DNA of 64,000 nucleotides from Hyphomicrobiales bacterium (GTDB taxonomy: Bacteria > Pseudomonadota > Alphaproteobacteria > Rhizobiales > Rhizobiaceae), in the NCBI GenBank assembly GCA_900469345.1, contig UBWZ01000007.1, positions 1 through 64,000 of the forward strand, in the 5' to 3' direction. Shown piece after piece: positions 34,697 through 43,118 of this stretch. The notes beneath the pieces were generated by a model that saw nothing but the letters and a program-made list of their open reading frames with translations, was not told the DNA's origin and did not search any database. The first letter of the stretch is position 1. Each line of letters begins with the position of its first letter. The translations under genes were made by a program, and so were the position numbers.

Positions 34697-34966
34697 ATAG
34701 GTGACGTTTTGTACCGGAGACATGGGTAACACTTTTCGCTTTTGCGGGAGGTGTCGATGCCGTGGAAAAAGACTTAGATCATGGAGGAACGTCTAAGTTT
34801 TGTCGCCCGGCTTCTGGAGGGCGAGGGATGCCAGGAGTTCGGCATATCGCGCAAGACCGGCTACAAGATCTTCAATTGCTACGGGCAGGATGGCTCGGAG
34901 GCGCTGACGGATCGGGCAGGTTTGGCAAACCGCCGGGCCTACGGCTTTCGTTGGAACGACCCGTCC
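34697..34966 (+). mobile_element. Remnant of an IS481-family insertion sequence
   Basis: From about 34697 the DNA reads GATAGGTGACGTTTTGTACC and then GGAGACATGGGTAACACTTT, which look like the repeated end motifs of IS481-type elements. The transposase reading frame follows: ATG 34757 gives MPWKKT, then TAG, then MEERLSFVARLLEGEG, QEFGISRKTGYKIFN and SEALTDRAG, the N-terminal helix-turn-helix of IS481 transposases. The frame is broken by the early stop, and homology ends at about 34920. The DDE domain and right end are absent. Boundaries are approximate. Confidence 0.75.
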
Positions 34967-35247
34967 TGCTTGACGATGCTGCTCACCCAAAGCGATGATC
35001 GTGTCTCCTAGACCCCCGGGTTGCGGCAGCACTCGACAGCGGCTCGATCATGATGGTTAACGCTTTGTGGCGGTAGACGTGTCTCTTTCGAGACGCCGCC
35101 ATCGACTTCAGGAATGCAGTTGTGCTCAGCCGGTACTTGGTCGCAGATCCATCACGCCGTTTCAGGCGCTGTCTAAAAACTGCCATGCCGCGGTCGTGTG
35201 GACATCCAGGCGGGCGCGGGCCGTGGTTGCTGGGCGATTTGCACTCA
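34967..35247. other. Unassigned debris between the IS remnant and the FGGY kinase
   Basis: No intact gene. On the minus strand a frame from about 35180 to 34986 reads TKYRLSTTAFLKSMAASRKR and HVYRHKALTIMIEPLSSAAA. This has the composition of real protein but no convincing start or ribosome site, and I do not recognise the family. It could be the tail of a gene truncated by the IS event or by kinase-side rearrangement. Confidence 0.35.
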
Positions 35248-36660
35248 TCAGGCGGGATCGAGGTGCCATCCCTTGGCGCGTTCAACTGCCTGGGCAAAGC
35301 GCGCGAGCCGTGATCGGCTGTCGCACGGTGCCGGGGTCACGGTCTCCTTCGGCTCGGCCGGCGGGAGTTCCCGACCAAGGCCGACAGCCGCCAGTTGGGC
35401 AGCGCCATAGGCTGTCAGCTCGTCGATCCCGGGAATGATCACCGAACAGCCGGTCGTATCGGCGAGAAACTGGCAGAGATAGCGCGAGCGGCTGACGCCG
35501 CCGTCGACCGATATCCGCGTGATCGGCGCATTGAGCCGCATTGCCGCGATGATTTCGTTTGCCCGCAGCGCGATCCCTTCGATCAGCGCCTGCTGCATGT
35601 CCTGGCGGGTGGTTGCCCCGGTCATGCCGATGAAAAGCCCCGCCGCGCTGTCATCCCAATGCGGACTGCCGAGCCCCGTCAGGGCGGGCACGAAGGCAAT
35701 CCCGCGTTCGATTGCCGGACTGGCCCCGAACGCATCGAGCTCCCGGGGATCCTCCAGCAGTCCTATTCTTTGTGCCCAGTCCACCGCCGCACCGGCGGCA
35801 TGAACGCCGCCATCGGTGGCATAGCTTGTTTCTCCACCGATCGACCAGGCGACGGTCGGCAACAGCCCGTGGCCGCCATCGAGGCGCAACTGCCGACCCG
35901 TCAGGGACAGGGCGAAGGCACCGGTTCCGAAGGTGATCTTGGTGTCGCCCTCCGTCCTGCAGCCGTGACCGTAGAGCGCCGCCTGCTGATCGACCACCGA
36001 TGCCGTCAGCGCCGTGCCGTCGATCCTGCCGAAATCGCCGACCGTGGGCAGGATCGGCGGCAGGCACTCCATCGGCACGCCAAAGATGGCGCAAAGCGTG
36101 CTGTCCCACTGGCCCGACTTGATGTTCATCAGCGCCGTCCGCGAGGCGGTGGTGATGTCGGTCGCCGCGCGCCCCGTCAGCCGCTGCAGGAAGAATGCAT
36201 CCGTGGTTCCGAGCATCAGCCTGCCGGCGCGGCGGGCAGCCTTGACGCCCTCATTATGCTCCAGCAGCCAGGCCAGCTTCGCCGCCGAGAAATAAGGGCT
36301 AAGAGGCAGGCCGGAAAGCGACCTGACCTGGGTCTCCGTATCGGCGAGAGCAGCGATCTGGCCGGCGGTGCGCCGGTCCTGCCAGACGATCACCGGAGAG
36401 AGCGCCCTGCCATCCAAAGCGTCCCAGGCCAGGCAGCTTTCTCCCTGGTTGGAAAGGCCGATCGCCGTGACGCTGCCGGCAACCGAAAGCGCCGAGCGAA
36501 GGTTGGCAACCAGTTCTTCCGGATCATGCTCGACCCGGTCGGTGCCGGCAAAATACTGCCTGTGCGCGGCAGAAAAGACGATGCTTGCCTTGCCGTCTTC
36601 GGTCACCCGCAAGGCGCGCGTCGAGGTCGTCCCCTGATCAAGGGCGAGGAAAACACTCAT
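35248..36660 (-). CDS. FGGY-family carbohydrate kinase, glycerol-kinase-like
   Basis: 470 residues from the ATG at 36658-36660, which overlaps the upstream stop (ATGA). N-terminal phosphate loop LALDQGTTSTRALRV, then SNQGESCLAWD, IVWQDRRT, the DQQAALYGHGC and KITFGTGAF segments of the ATPase core, and ISVDGGVSRSRYLCQFLAD with ERAKGWHLDP at the end. It phosphorylates a polyol or sugar. The neighbouring GlpA-like flavoproteins point to a glycerol- or tetritol-like substrate, but this is inferred. Confidence 0.88.
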   Translation of the reverse strand: MSVFLALDQGTTSTRALRVTEDGKASIVFSAAHRQYFAGTDRVEHDPEELVANLRSALSVAGSVTAIGLSNQGESCLAWDALDGRALSPVIVWQDRRTAGQIAALADTETQVRSLSGLPLSPYFSAAKLAWLLEHNEGVKAARRAGRLMLGTTDAFFLQRLTGRAATDITTASRTALMNIKSGQWDSTLCAIFGVPMECLPPILPTVGDFGRIDGTALTASVVDQQAALYGHGCRTEGDTKITFGTGAFALSLTGRQLRLDGGHGLLPTVAWSIGGETSYATDGGVHAAGAAVDWAQRIGLLEDPRELDAFGASPAIERGIAFVPALTGLGSPHWDDSAAGLFIGMTGATTRQDMQQALIEGIALRANEIIAAMRLNAPITRISVDGGVSRSRYLCQFLADTTGCSVIIPGIDELTAYGAAQLAAVGLGRELPPAEPKETVTPAPCDSRSRLARFAQAVERAKGWHLDPA

Positions 36661-37898
36661 GGCGCGGGCTCCAGCGTCAGCAGAAGATCGCCGGTTCCCG
36701 AACGAAGATCCAAGCCGGCAAGGGAAAAGCGGATCGGTTGTTGCGGCGCGGCCCTGACGGACTGCGTCAGCAGGCGGCCGCCGTCCGCACCGGACAGCAC
36801 GAGCTTGCCGCGCGCGGCGCCTGTCGCGCGGAGATTGAGACCGTGCGCGGTTGCCGCACCTTCGATCGCCAGGCGCTGTGGGACTACGTATTTCAGCCCG
36901 GCGCCAGCCGTTACGCGAAGCGCGGGCTGATGACCGACCGGTCCTGCCGTGGCCTTGAGGTCGGCGGCAATCGCGCCGGCCACGCGACGTCCTTCGGCCC
37001 AGCAATGGCCGGCCGTCTCGACCGGGTGAACCACATTGCCGGCAACGAAGATGCGTGGATCCGAGCTTCGTCCGTGCTGGTCGATCATCGGTCCTCCGGT
37101 CCCCCGATCAAGGCAAAGACCGCTCGCCCCGGCCAGCGCCGCCTCTGCCACGAAGCGACCGGAGAACACGACGCCGTCGCAATCCAGAAACGTTTCCGAT
37201 CCGTCGCGCTGGCGCAGGCGCACAAAGGTTACCCTCCGTCCCCCCTCGATCGTGAGGATTTCCGCCCCGGTGAAGACGGGCACGCCGATCAGGTGCGGCA
37301 GGGCGAAAAAGCTCGGGCGGGCCTGCACCACCGGATGCGTTTCGACCATGGCGACCGGGCGAATGCCGTGGCTGCGACAGGTCAGCAGCGCCGACAGCGA
37401 TACGAGTTCGCTGCCGATGATCACCGGGCGGCGGAACGGCAGGCGCCGTTCCTGGTAGACAAAGGCCTGCAGGGCCGCGGTATTCATGATGCCGAGCGGA
37501 CGAACGCCGGGAACCAGCAGCTGCGCGCGCGTCGCCTCCCGGGCCCCGGTCGCTACCAGGATCCGGCTTGCTTTCATCTCCACCGTTCCGTTGGGGGTTG
37601 CCACCGTGAGCAGGCCCCGCGGCCCGATATGGATGACCGATCGCCGGACGAGAACGGATACCCCGGCTGCTTCAGCTTCGGCGACCAGACGTTGCGCATA
37701 GGCCGGACCGGTGAGGATCCGCTTAAACTCGCGCATTCCGAACGGGGGGTGGCCACAATGCCGGGGAATGCCGCCGGCCTCATCGCTTCGCTCCAGGACC
37801 ACCACCCGTTCAACGCCCAGCCTCTTCAACTCCGTGGCAGCCGCCAGACCGGCGGGTCCACTGCCGATGATGGCGACATCGCATGCGCTCTCGCTCAT
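36657..37898 (-). CDS. NAD(P)/FAD-dependent oxidoreductase of the polyol cluster
   Basis: 413 residues from the ATG at 37896-37898, chosen because GGAGG lies 8 bases upstream and it gives an ATGA overlap. FAD motif VAIIGSGPAGLAAATELKRLG, EAGGIPRHCGHPPFGMREF, a second site around RPVIIGSELVSLSALLTCRSHG, and a late DPRIFVAGNVVHPVETAGHCW. The HCGH segment recurs in flavoproteins that partner GlpA-like subunits in hydrogen-cyanide-synthase or opine-oxidase-type complexes. Likely one subunit of a two-flavoprotein dehydrogenase with the next gene. Confidence 0.85.
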   Translation of the reverse strand: MSESACDVAIIGSGPAGLAAATELKRLGVERVVVLERSDEAGGIPRHCGHPPFGMREFKRILTGPAYAQRLVAEAEAAGVSVLVRRSVIHIGPRGLLTVATPNGTVEMKASRILVATGAREATRAQLLVPGVRPLGIMNTAALQAFVYQERRLPFRRPVIIGSELVSLSALLTCRSHGIRPVAMVETHPVVQARPSFFALPHLIGVPVFTGAEILTIEGGRRVTFVRLRQRDGSETFLDCDGVVFSGRFVAEAALAGASGLCLDRGTGGPMIDQHGRSSDPRIFVAGNVVHPVETAGHCWAEGRRVAGAIAADLKATAGPVGHQPALRVTAGAGLKYVVPQRLAIEGAATAHGLNLRATGAARGKLVLSGADGGRLLTQSVRAAPQQPIRFSLAGLDLRSGTGDLLLTLEPAP

Positions 37899-39400
37899 CG
37901 GCCAGCCTCCGGCGACAGAGGCACGGGCAGCCTGCCCTCCGTCATCCGCGAGAGGCGGGTAAGACAGTTGAAGCCCTGGCATCGCCCCATGGCGCAGCGC
38001 GTCCGCCGTCTCAGCCCACCAAAGTCGCCGGGCGGCAGGCTGCTCGCCAATGTCGCCTCGATCTCACGACCGGTGACCATTTCGCAATGACAGACGATGC
38101 CATCATGGCCGCTCACCTGCCAGTCGCGCTCCAGATGTTCCGCCAGATTGGGCATCGGCATGGCCGGATGGCTGGCGTGCCGGCTGCCGCTTGCGGTCTG
38201 GCTCTTTGCCCAGAGTGCATGGACGTGGGCGGCAATGCCGAGAGCTGCCGTCAGACCCGTCGACCGTATGCCGCCGGCGCAAAAATATCCCGCCTCCGGA
38301 CGGCTATGGACCCGGTAGTGCTTTTCGTCCGATGCCGGTCGCAATCCCGCATAAATCGCCGTCACCTCAACTTCTGCCAGCGCCGGGACAAGCTCGACCG
38401 CCCTGGCGATCAGCGCCTCCAGTTCGGGCCGCGTCACGTCGGGCCGTTCGCGGTCGTCCTGTTCCTCCGCCGTGGGCCCGACCAAGAGATTGCCGAAGAT
38501 CGTCCGGGTCACAACCACGCCCTTGGTGCGGGCTGTCGGCACCGGCAAGAGGATTGTTCGCAGATGCCTGGCCGCGGCCTTGTCAAAGACGACGAACTGA
38601 CCCTTTCGCGGTCGGATTTCGAACTGTGCCTCGCCAAACAGCATCGTCTCGACGTGATCGCCGTGAAGGCCGGCACAGTTGATGACGCTGCGTCCCGTCA
38701 CGGTGCCGGCCGGGGTCTCCAGGTGCCACACCTCGCCGTCGAAGCGGGCCGCTTGCAGCCCGGCCCGAAACAGGAACCGGGCGCCCAGCGCCTTTGCTTG
38801 GGTCGCATAGGCGAGCGGCGACGACCAGGGATCGATAATGACTTCCCCCGGCACCAGCAGCGCCGCCCGCACATGGGCGGCAAGCCCTGGCTCGCGGGAA
38901 AGCACCTCGGCGCGGCTGATCAGCCTTGCATCGCGAACGCCGTTGAGATGCGCCTGCTGCAGCAGTTCGGGCAGCCGATCCTCTTCTGCCTCGTTCCATG
39001 CAGCAACCATCGCACCGGTATCGAGCACCGGCAGGTTGAAGCCGGCACGAATGTCCATGTACTCGCGATAGCCGGCCTGCATGCACTGAAGTTCGACGCT
39101 TCCGGGCGGCGCATCGAAACCGGTATGCAGGATCGCGCTGTTGGCCTTCGATGCACCGGACAGAATGTCGGGCGCCCGCTCAAGAACGACCACATCGGCG
39201 CCTTCGATCGCGAAACGGCGCGCCATCGCACAGCCGACGACCCCAGCCCCGATGATGATTGCGTCTGCGGGATTGCCGAATGCCGCCAAGAGGGTCTCCG
39301 CTTTTTGCGCGGGCCGCCATTGCTGGTAGCCAGGATAACGCTGACGCCAGCCTATCCAGCTGCAGGCATCGTGACGAGCGAAAATTGTACGTTCGGTCAT
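37895..39400 (-). CDS. GlpA-like FAD-dependent dehydrogenase with BFD-type [2Fe-2S] domain
   Basis: 501 residues from ATG 39400. That start has no good ribosome site, and a TTG at 39286 with GGAG upstream would remove a poorly conserved 38-residue lead. FAD motif DAIIIGAGVVGCAMARRFAIEG, then SGASKANSAILHTGFD as in glycerol-3-phosphate dehydrogenases, and a flavin-closing FCAGGIRSTGLTAALG. The last 80 residues hold a BFD domain with VCHCEMVT and RCAMGRCQGFNC, four cysteines for an iron-sulfur cluster. Probably oxidises the phosphorylated product of the kinase and passes electrons through its partner. First gene of the operon. Confidence 0.87.
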   Translation of the reverse strand: MTERTIFARHDACSWIGWRQRYPGYQQWRPAQKAETLLAAFGNPADAIIIGAGVVGCAMARRFAIEGADVVVLERAPDILSGASKANSAILHTGFDAPPGSVELQCMQAGYREYMDIRAGFNLPVLDTGAMVAAWNEAEEDRLPELLQQAHLNGVRDARLISRAEVLSREPGLAAHVRAALLVPGEVIIDPWSSPLAYATQAKALGARFLFRAGLQAARFDGEVWHLETPAGTVTGRSVINCAGLHGDHVETMLFGEAQFEIRPRKGQFVVFDKAAARHLRTILLPVPTARTKGVVVTRTIFGNLLVGPTAEEQDDRERPDVTRPELEALIARAVELVPALAEVEVTAIYAGLRPASDEKHYRVHSRPEAGYFCAGGIRSTGLTAALGIAAHVHALWAKSQTASGSRHASHPAMPMPNLAEHLERDWQVSGHDGIVCHCEMVTGREIEATLASSLPPGDFGGLRRRTRCAMGRCQGFNCLTRLSRMTEGRLPVPLSPEAGR

Positions 39401-39473
39401 TTTTATTGACTGATTGGGCGGTTCTCACCCGGCGGGCAATCGTGCTAGGGGATGATCGACACGCGGCGTATAA

Positions 39474-42350
39474 GTGGGATTAGCAGGTTTGAAGTCTGGT
39501 GAGAGACCGCCCGCGGCGGATTACGGCGCCTTCATTGATGCGCTGAAATTGTCGGGCTTCCGGGGAGAGGCGAGCGTCGCGGCGTCGGACCGCGTCGTCC
39601 TTGCCACCGACAACTCCATCTATCAGCTGCTTCCGGATGCGGTGGCCTGGCCCAGGGATGAAGCGGATCTGGTTCGCATCGCCTGGCTCCTCGACGAGCC
39701 GCGGTTCCACACCATCGTTGTCCGGCCACGGGGCGGCGGCACTGGCACCAACGGCCAGTCGCTCGGCGACGGCGTGGTGGTGGACTGTTCCCGCCACATG
39801 ACCGACATTCTCGAGATCAACGAAGCGGAAGGTTGGGTCACCGTCCAACCCGGCGTGATCAAGGATCAGTTGAATGCGGTGCTGGCCCCCCTCGGGCTCT
39901 TCTTTGCGCCGGAACTGTCGACCTCCTCCCGGGCGACGCTCGGCGGCATGATCTCGACGGATGCCTGCGGGCAGGGTTCATGCGTCTATGGCAAGACGTC
40001 GAACCACGTCCTGAATTTGCGCGCAGTTCTCGTCGGAGGGGACGTCCTGGAGACGCGGCGTGCAATCCCCGACCCGTCAAGCAGCGGCCGGACCGGCGAG
40101 ATCCTTGCCTGCCTCGACGACATTTCCAGTCGACAGGCGGACCTCATCGCCTCGCGCTTTCCCAAGCTCAACCGCTCTTTGACAGGTTATGATCTCGCCC
40201 ACATCCGCGAGGGCGAGACGATCGATCCGGCATCCGTGCTCTGCGGCTCGGAAGGCACGCTCGCGTTGATCGCGCAGGCGAAGCTGCGGGTCTTGCCGAT
40301 TCCGAAGGCCGCATCGCTGATCCTGATCTTCTACGCCGATTTCCAGTCGGCGCTTCGGGATGCTCGCGAAATGGCATTGCTCGGTGCCACCTCGGTCGAA
40401 ACGATCGATAGCCGCGTGCTCGGTCTGGCACGGGAAGAGCCGACGTTTTCCAAAGTTGCCCATCTTTTCCCGCAGGCGGGCGCAAAAGGGGTCAATGTCG
40501 TCGAATTCACCGACGACGACCCGGACGCCCTCGATCTGCGCGTCGCGCAACTGGCGGCACAGCTTGCAACCCTTCCGACGCGCCTGGCGCTGACGACGGC
40601 AAATGGACACGAGGTGGAGTTGGTCTGGGGGCTGCGCAAGACTGCAGTCGGCCTGCTGGGACGGGCCGGCGGCAGCAAGCGACCCATCCCTTTTGTCGAG
40701 GACTGCGCCGTCCCCCCGGAGCAGCTCGAACCCTTCATTGCCGGCTTCCGGGCCATTCTCGACCGCGAAGGACTGGACTACGGGATGTTCGGCCATGTCG
40801 ATGCGGGCGTTCTACATGTGCGGCCGGCGATCGATCTGACCGATCCCACCCAGGAGCCACTCATCCGCCGCGTGACCGAAGCGGTGGTCGCGCTTGCGGC
40901 GACCCATGGCGGGCTTCTCTGGGGCGAGCATGGCAAGGGCGTGCGCTCGGAATTCGTGCCCGAAGTCTTCGGGCCGCTCTATCCTTCACTGCAGCGGATC
41001 AAGGCGGCGTTCGATCCGCGCAACCAGATGAACCCCGGCAAGATCGCAACGCCCGACGACGGTCGTTTATGGAAAATCGACGAGGTCGCTCTGCGTGGAC
41101 AGAAGGACCGCGTGATCCCGGCCGATGTGCGCGACGTCTACGCATCCGCGTTCGGGTGCAACGGCAACGGCGCCTGTTTCAACCGCACGCTCGACGACGT
41201 GATGTGCCCCTCCTACAAGGTGACCGGCGACCGGCGCCATTCGCCGAAGGGGCGCGCCGGGCTCGTCCGCGAGTGGCTGCGCCAGGGAGGCCCGGACGGG
41301 CTGGCTGATCCGCAGTTCGAGAAGGAGGTCAAGCAGGCGATCGATGGCTGCCTTAGCTGCGGTGCATGCACCAGCCAGTGTCCCGTCCGGGTCGACATAC
41401 CGTCAATCAGGGCCCAGTTTCTCGACAGCTTCCACCGGCGCCACCGCCGCTCGCTGCGTGATGTCGCGCTCGCCCACCTCGAGGGTCTGATGCCTTTGGC
41501 CGCGCGGCTGCGCTGGGGCTTCAATCTGATGACCGAGGGGCCTGGGGCGGCCCTGATGGCGTCGATCGGGCTGACCGCCCTGCCGCACCTGCCCCGGCAA
41601 ACCTTCCAGCCGCGATGGCTGAGCCGCTCCGATATCGGCAAGCTCGACCCGACCGTCGACGTCGTTCTGGTGCCAGACGCCTTCACGCAGTATTTCGAGC
41701 CGCAGGTCGTTGCAGATCTTGAGGCGGTACTCGAGCGTCTGCATCGCAAACTATGGGTGGCGCCCTACCGACCATCTGGCAAGGCTCGCAAGGTTCTCGG
41801 CCGGCTTGCCGGATTTGCGCAGCAGGCAAAGCGGCAGAAGGACGGCCTGAAGGCGATCGCGGCGACCGGCGTGCCTCTGGTGGGGATCGAGCCGCCGATC
41901 ACGCTCTCCTATCGCCATGACTATCCGGACGACATGTCCGCCATCGCACTTCCGCAGGATCTGCTTGCTCCGCTGATCGCAACGGTGCCGGCGCAGCAGT
42001 CGGCAATCTCCGTGCGGCTGCTGCCTCATTGCAGCGAACGGGTGCTGGGCACAGCGGCCACCGCACAGTGGCACAGCATCTTTGCCCATCTCGGCATCGA
42101 CCTCCGCATTCCGGCCACAGGCTGCTGCGGCATGGCAGGAATCTGGGGCCACGAAGCTTCAAACCGCGCAAAATCCGGATCGATCTTTGCCCAGAGCTGG
42201 AAGGCGGCCACAGCGCCCGGTGCCGATGTCATCCTGGCCACCGGGTTTTCCTGCCGGTGCCAGACCAAGCATATGACCGGCCAGGAACTGCAGCACCCAG
42301 TCTCGCTGTTGCGGCGAATTCTTGAAAATCCCGTCGCCAACGAGGGCTGA
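39474..42350 (+). CDS. ydiJ: FAD-binding and 4Fe-4S D-2-hydroxyglutarate dehydrogenase, YdiJ-like
   Basis: 958 residues from GTG 39474 (start uncertain; TTG 39489 is possible); E. coli YdiJ is about 1018. Residues 45-530 are an FAD-linked oxidase domain (PRGGGTGTNGQSLGDGVVVD, GSEGTLALIAQAKLRVLPIP, FGHVDAGVLHVRP, AAFDPRNQMNPGKIATP). A YdiJ-type CNGNGACFN segment starts at Cys562, with MCPSYKVTGDRRHSPKGRA after it. CLSCGACTSQCP at about 626-637 binds a 4Fe-4S cluster, and a CCG-type motif ATGCCGMAG lies near the end. YdiJ homologues oxidise D-2-hydroxyglutarate to 2-oxoglutarate. The gene is divergent from the GlpA-like operon by 73 bases, and HglS, which makes D-2-hydroxyglutarate, is encoded 6 kb away. 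Confidence 0.82.
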   Translation: MGLAGLKSGERPPAADYGAFIDALKLSGFRGEASVAASDRVVLATDNSIYQLLPDAVAWPRDEADLVRIAWLLDEPRFHTIVVRPRGGGTGTNGQSLGDGVVVDCSRHMTDILEINEAEGWVTVQPGVIKDQLNAVLAPLGLFFAPELSTSSRATLGGMISTDACGQGSCVYGKTSNHVLNLRAVLVGGDVLETRRAIPDPSSSGRTGEILACLDDISSRQADLIASRFPKLNRSLTGYDLAHIREGETIDPASVLCGSEGTLALIAQAKLRVLPIPKAASLILIFYADFQSALRDAREMALLGATSVETIDSRVLGLAREEPTFSKVAHLFPQAGAKGVNVVEFTDDDPDALDLRVAQLAAQLATLPTRLALTTANGHEVELVWGLRKTAVGLLGRAGGSKRPIPFVEDCAVPPEQLEPFIAGFRAILDREGLDYGMFGHVDAGVLHVRPAIDLTDPTQEPLIRRVTEAVVALAATHGGLLWGEHGKGVRSEFVPEVFGPLYPSLQRIKAAFDPRNQMNPGKIATPDDGRLWKIDEVALRGQKDRVIPADVRDVYASAFGCNGNGACFNRTLDDVMCPSYKVTGDRRHSPKGRAGLVREWLRQGGPDGLADPQFEKEVKQAIDGCLSCGACTSQCPVRVDIPSIRAQFLDSFHRRHRRSLRDVALAHLEGLMPLAARLRWGFNLMTEGPGAALMASIGLTALPHLPRQTFQPRWLSRSDIGKLDPTVDVVLVPDAFTQYFEPQVVADLEAVLERLHRKLWVAPYRPSGKARKVLGRLAGFAQQAKRQKDGLKAIAATGVPLVGIEPPITLSYRHDYPDDMSAIALPQDLLAPLIATVPAQQSAISVRLLPHCSERVLGTAATAQWHSIFAHLGIDLRIPATGCCGMAGIWGHEASNRAKSGSIFAQSWKAATAPGADVILATGFSCRCQTKHMTGQELQHPVSLLRRILENPVANEG

Positions 42351-42354
42351 ACGT

Positions 42355-43071
42355 ATGAAACCGGCGGCGCGGCGCGATGAAATCCTGGGACTTCTGGACG
42401 AGATCGGGGAAGTGACCGTGGACGAGTTGGCCGTGCGCTTCGGCGCCTCGCGTGAGACTGTCAGGCGCGATTTGTCCCGCCTCGATGCTTTCGGGCACAT
42501 CCGCAAGTTCCATGGCGGTGCCCGGGCAGCGCGCCCTAACGGGGTGCCCTTGCGTGAGACCGCGTTCGATACACGCATGAACGAGCGACGGACGGAGAAG
42601 AACGCGATCGCCCGAAGGGCGGCCGATCTCTTCCCCGAAAATTCGGTGATGTTCATCGACACGGGATCCACCACGATCGCCTTCGCCCAGGCGCTTTCTA
42701 AGCGCCGCGGCATGACGGTAATCACCAACTCGCCGCAGATCGCCGGGATCCTCAGCCAGGCAAAAACGAATCACCATGTCTACTTGGTGGGAGGCGAAGT
42801 GGCCGCTGAGGGACGAGAGACACTGGGCGCGATGGCGATCGCGCAGATTGCCCAGTTCAAGACCGAAATGGCCCGTGCGATGATCGAGCAGGCGCAAAGC
42901 ATCACCGTCCTTGCGGATCATCAGAAACTCGGCCGTCCCGCTGTCTTTCAGGTAGCCGAGCTTGCGAAGGTTGCGCGCCTCGTGACCGACCGTCAACCCG
43001 GGCCGGAGATGTCGGACGCATTGTCTGCGGCCGGTGTCGAGGTTGTCCTTGCCGACCAGGGACAGTCTTGA
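42355..43071 (+). CDS. DeoR/GlpR-family regulator with an apparent internal deletion
   Basis: 238 residues from ATG 42355, which has GAGGG 9 bases upstream and follows the YdiJ-like stop by 4 bases. The DeoR helix-turn-helix is intact (RRDEILGLLDEIGEVTVDELAVRFGASRETVRRDLSRL), as are FIDTGSTTIAFAQAL and YLVGGEV. After LGAMAIAQIAQFKT the sequence jumps straight to EMARAMIEQAQSITVLADHQKLGR. Family members have about 25 residues between these blocks (the FDKAFxGxDG... region). The effector pocket is therefore probably incomplete while DNA binding could remain. Likely regulator of the divergent polyol cluster. Confidence 0.82.
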   Translation: MKPAARRDEILGLLDEIGEVTVDELAVRFGASRETVRRDLSRLDAFGHIRKFHGGARAARPNGVPLRETAFDTRMNERRTEKNAIARRAADLFPENSVMFIDTGSTTIAFAQALSKRRGMTVITNSPQIAGILSQAKTNHHVYLVGGEVAAEGRETLGAMAIAQIAQFKTEMARAMIEQAQSITVLADHQKLGRPAVFQVAELAKVARLVTDRQPGPEMSDALSAAGVEVVLADQGQS

Positions 43072-43118
43072 AGCTTCGTCATTTTCTGCTGCAGCAGTCT
43101 TGGCGGCCTGGCACCGCC

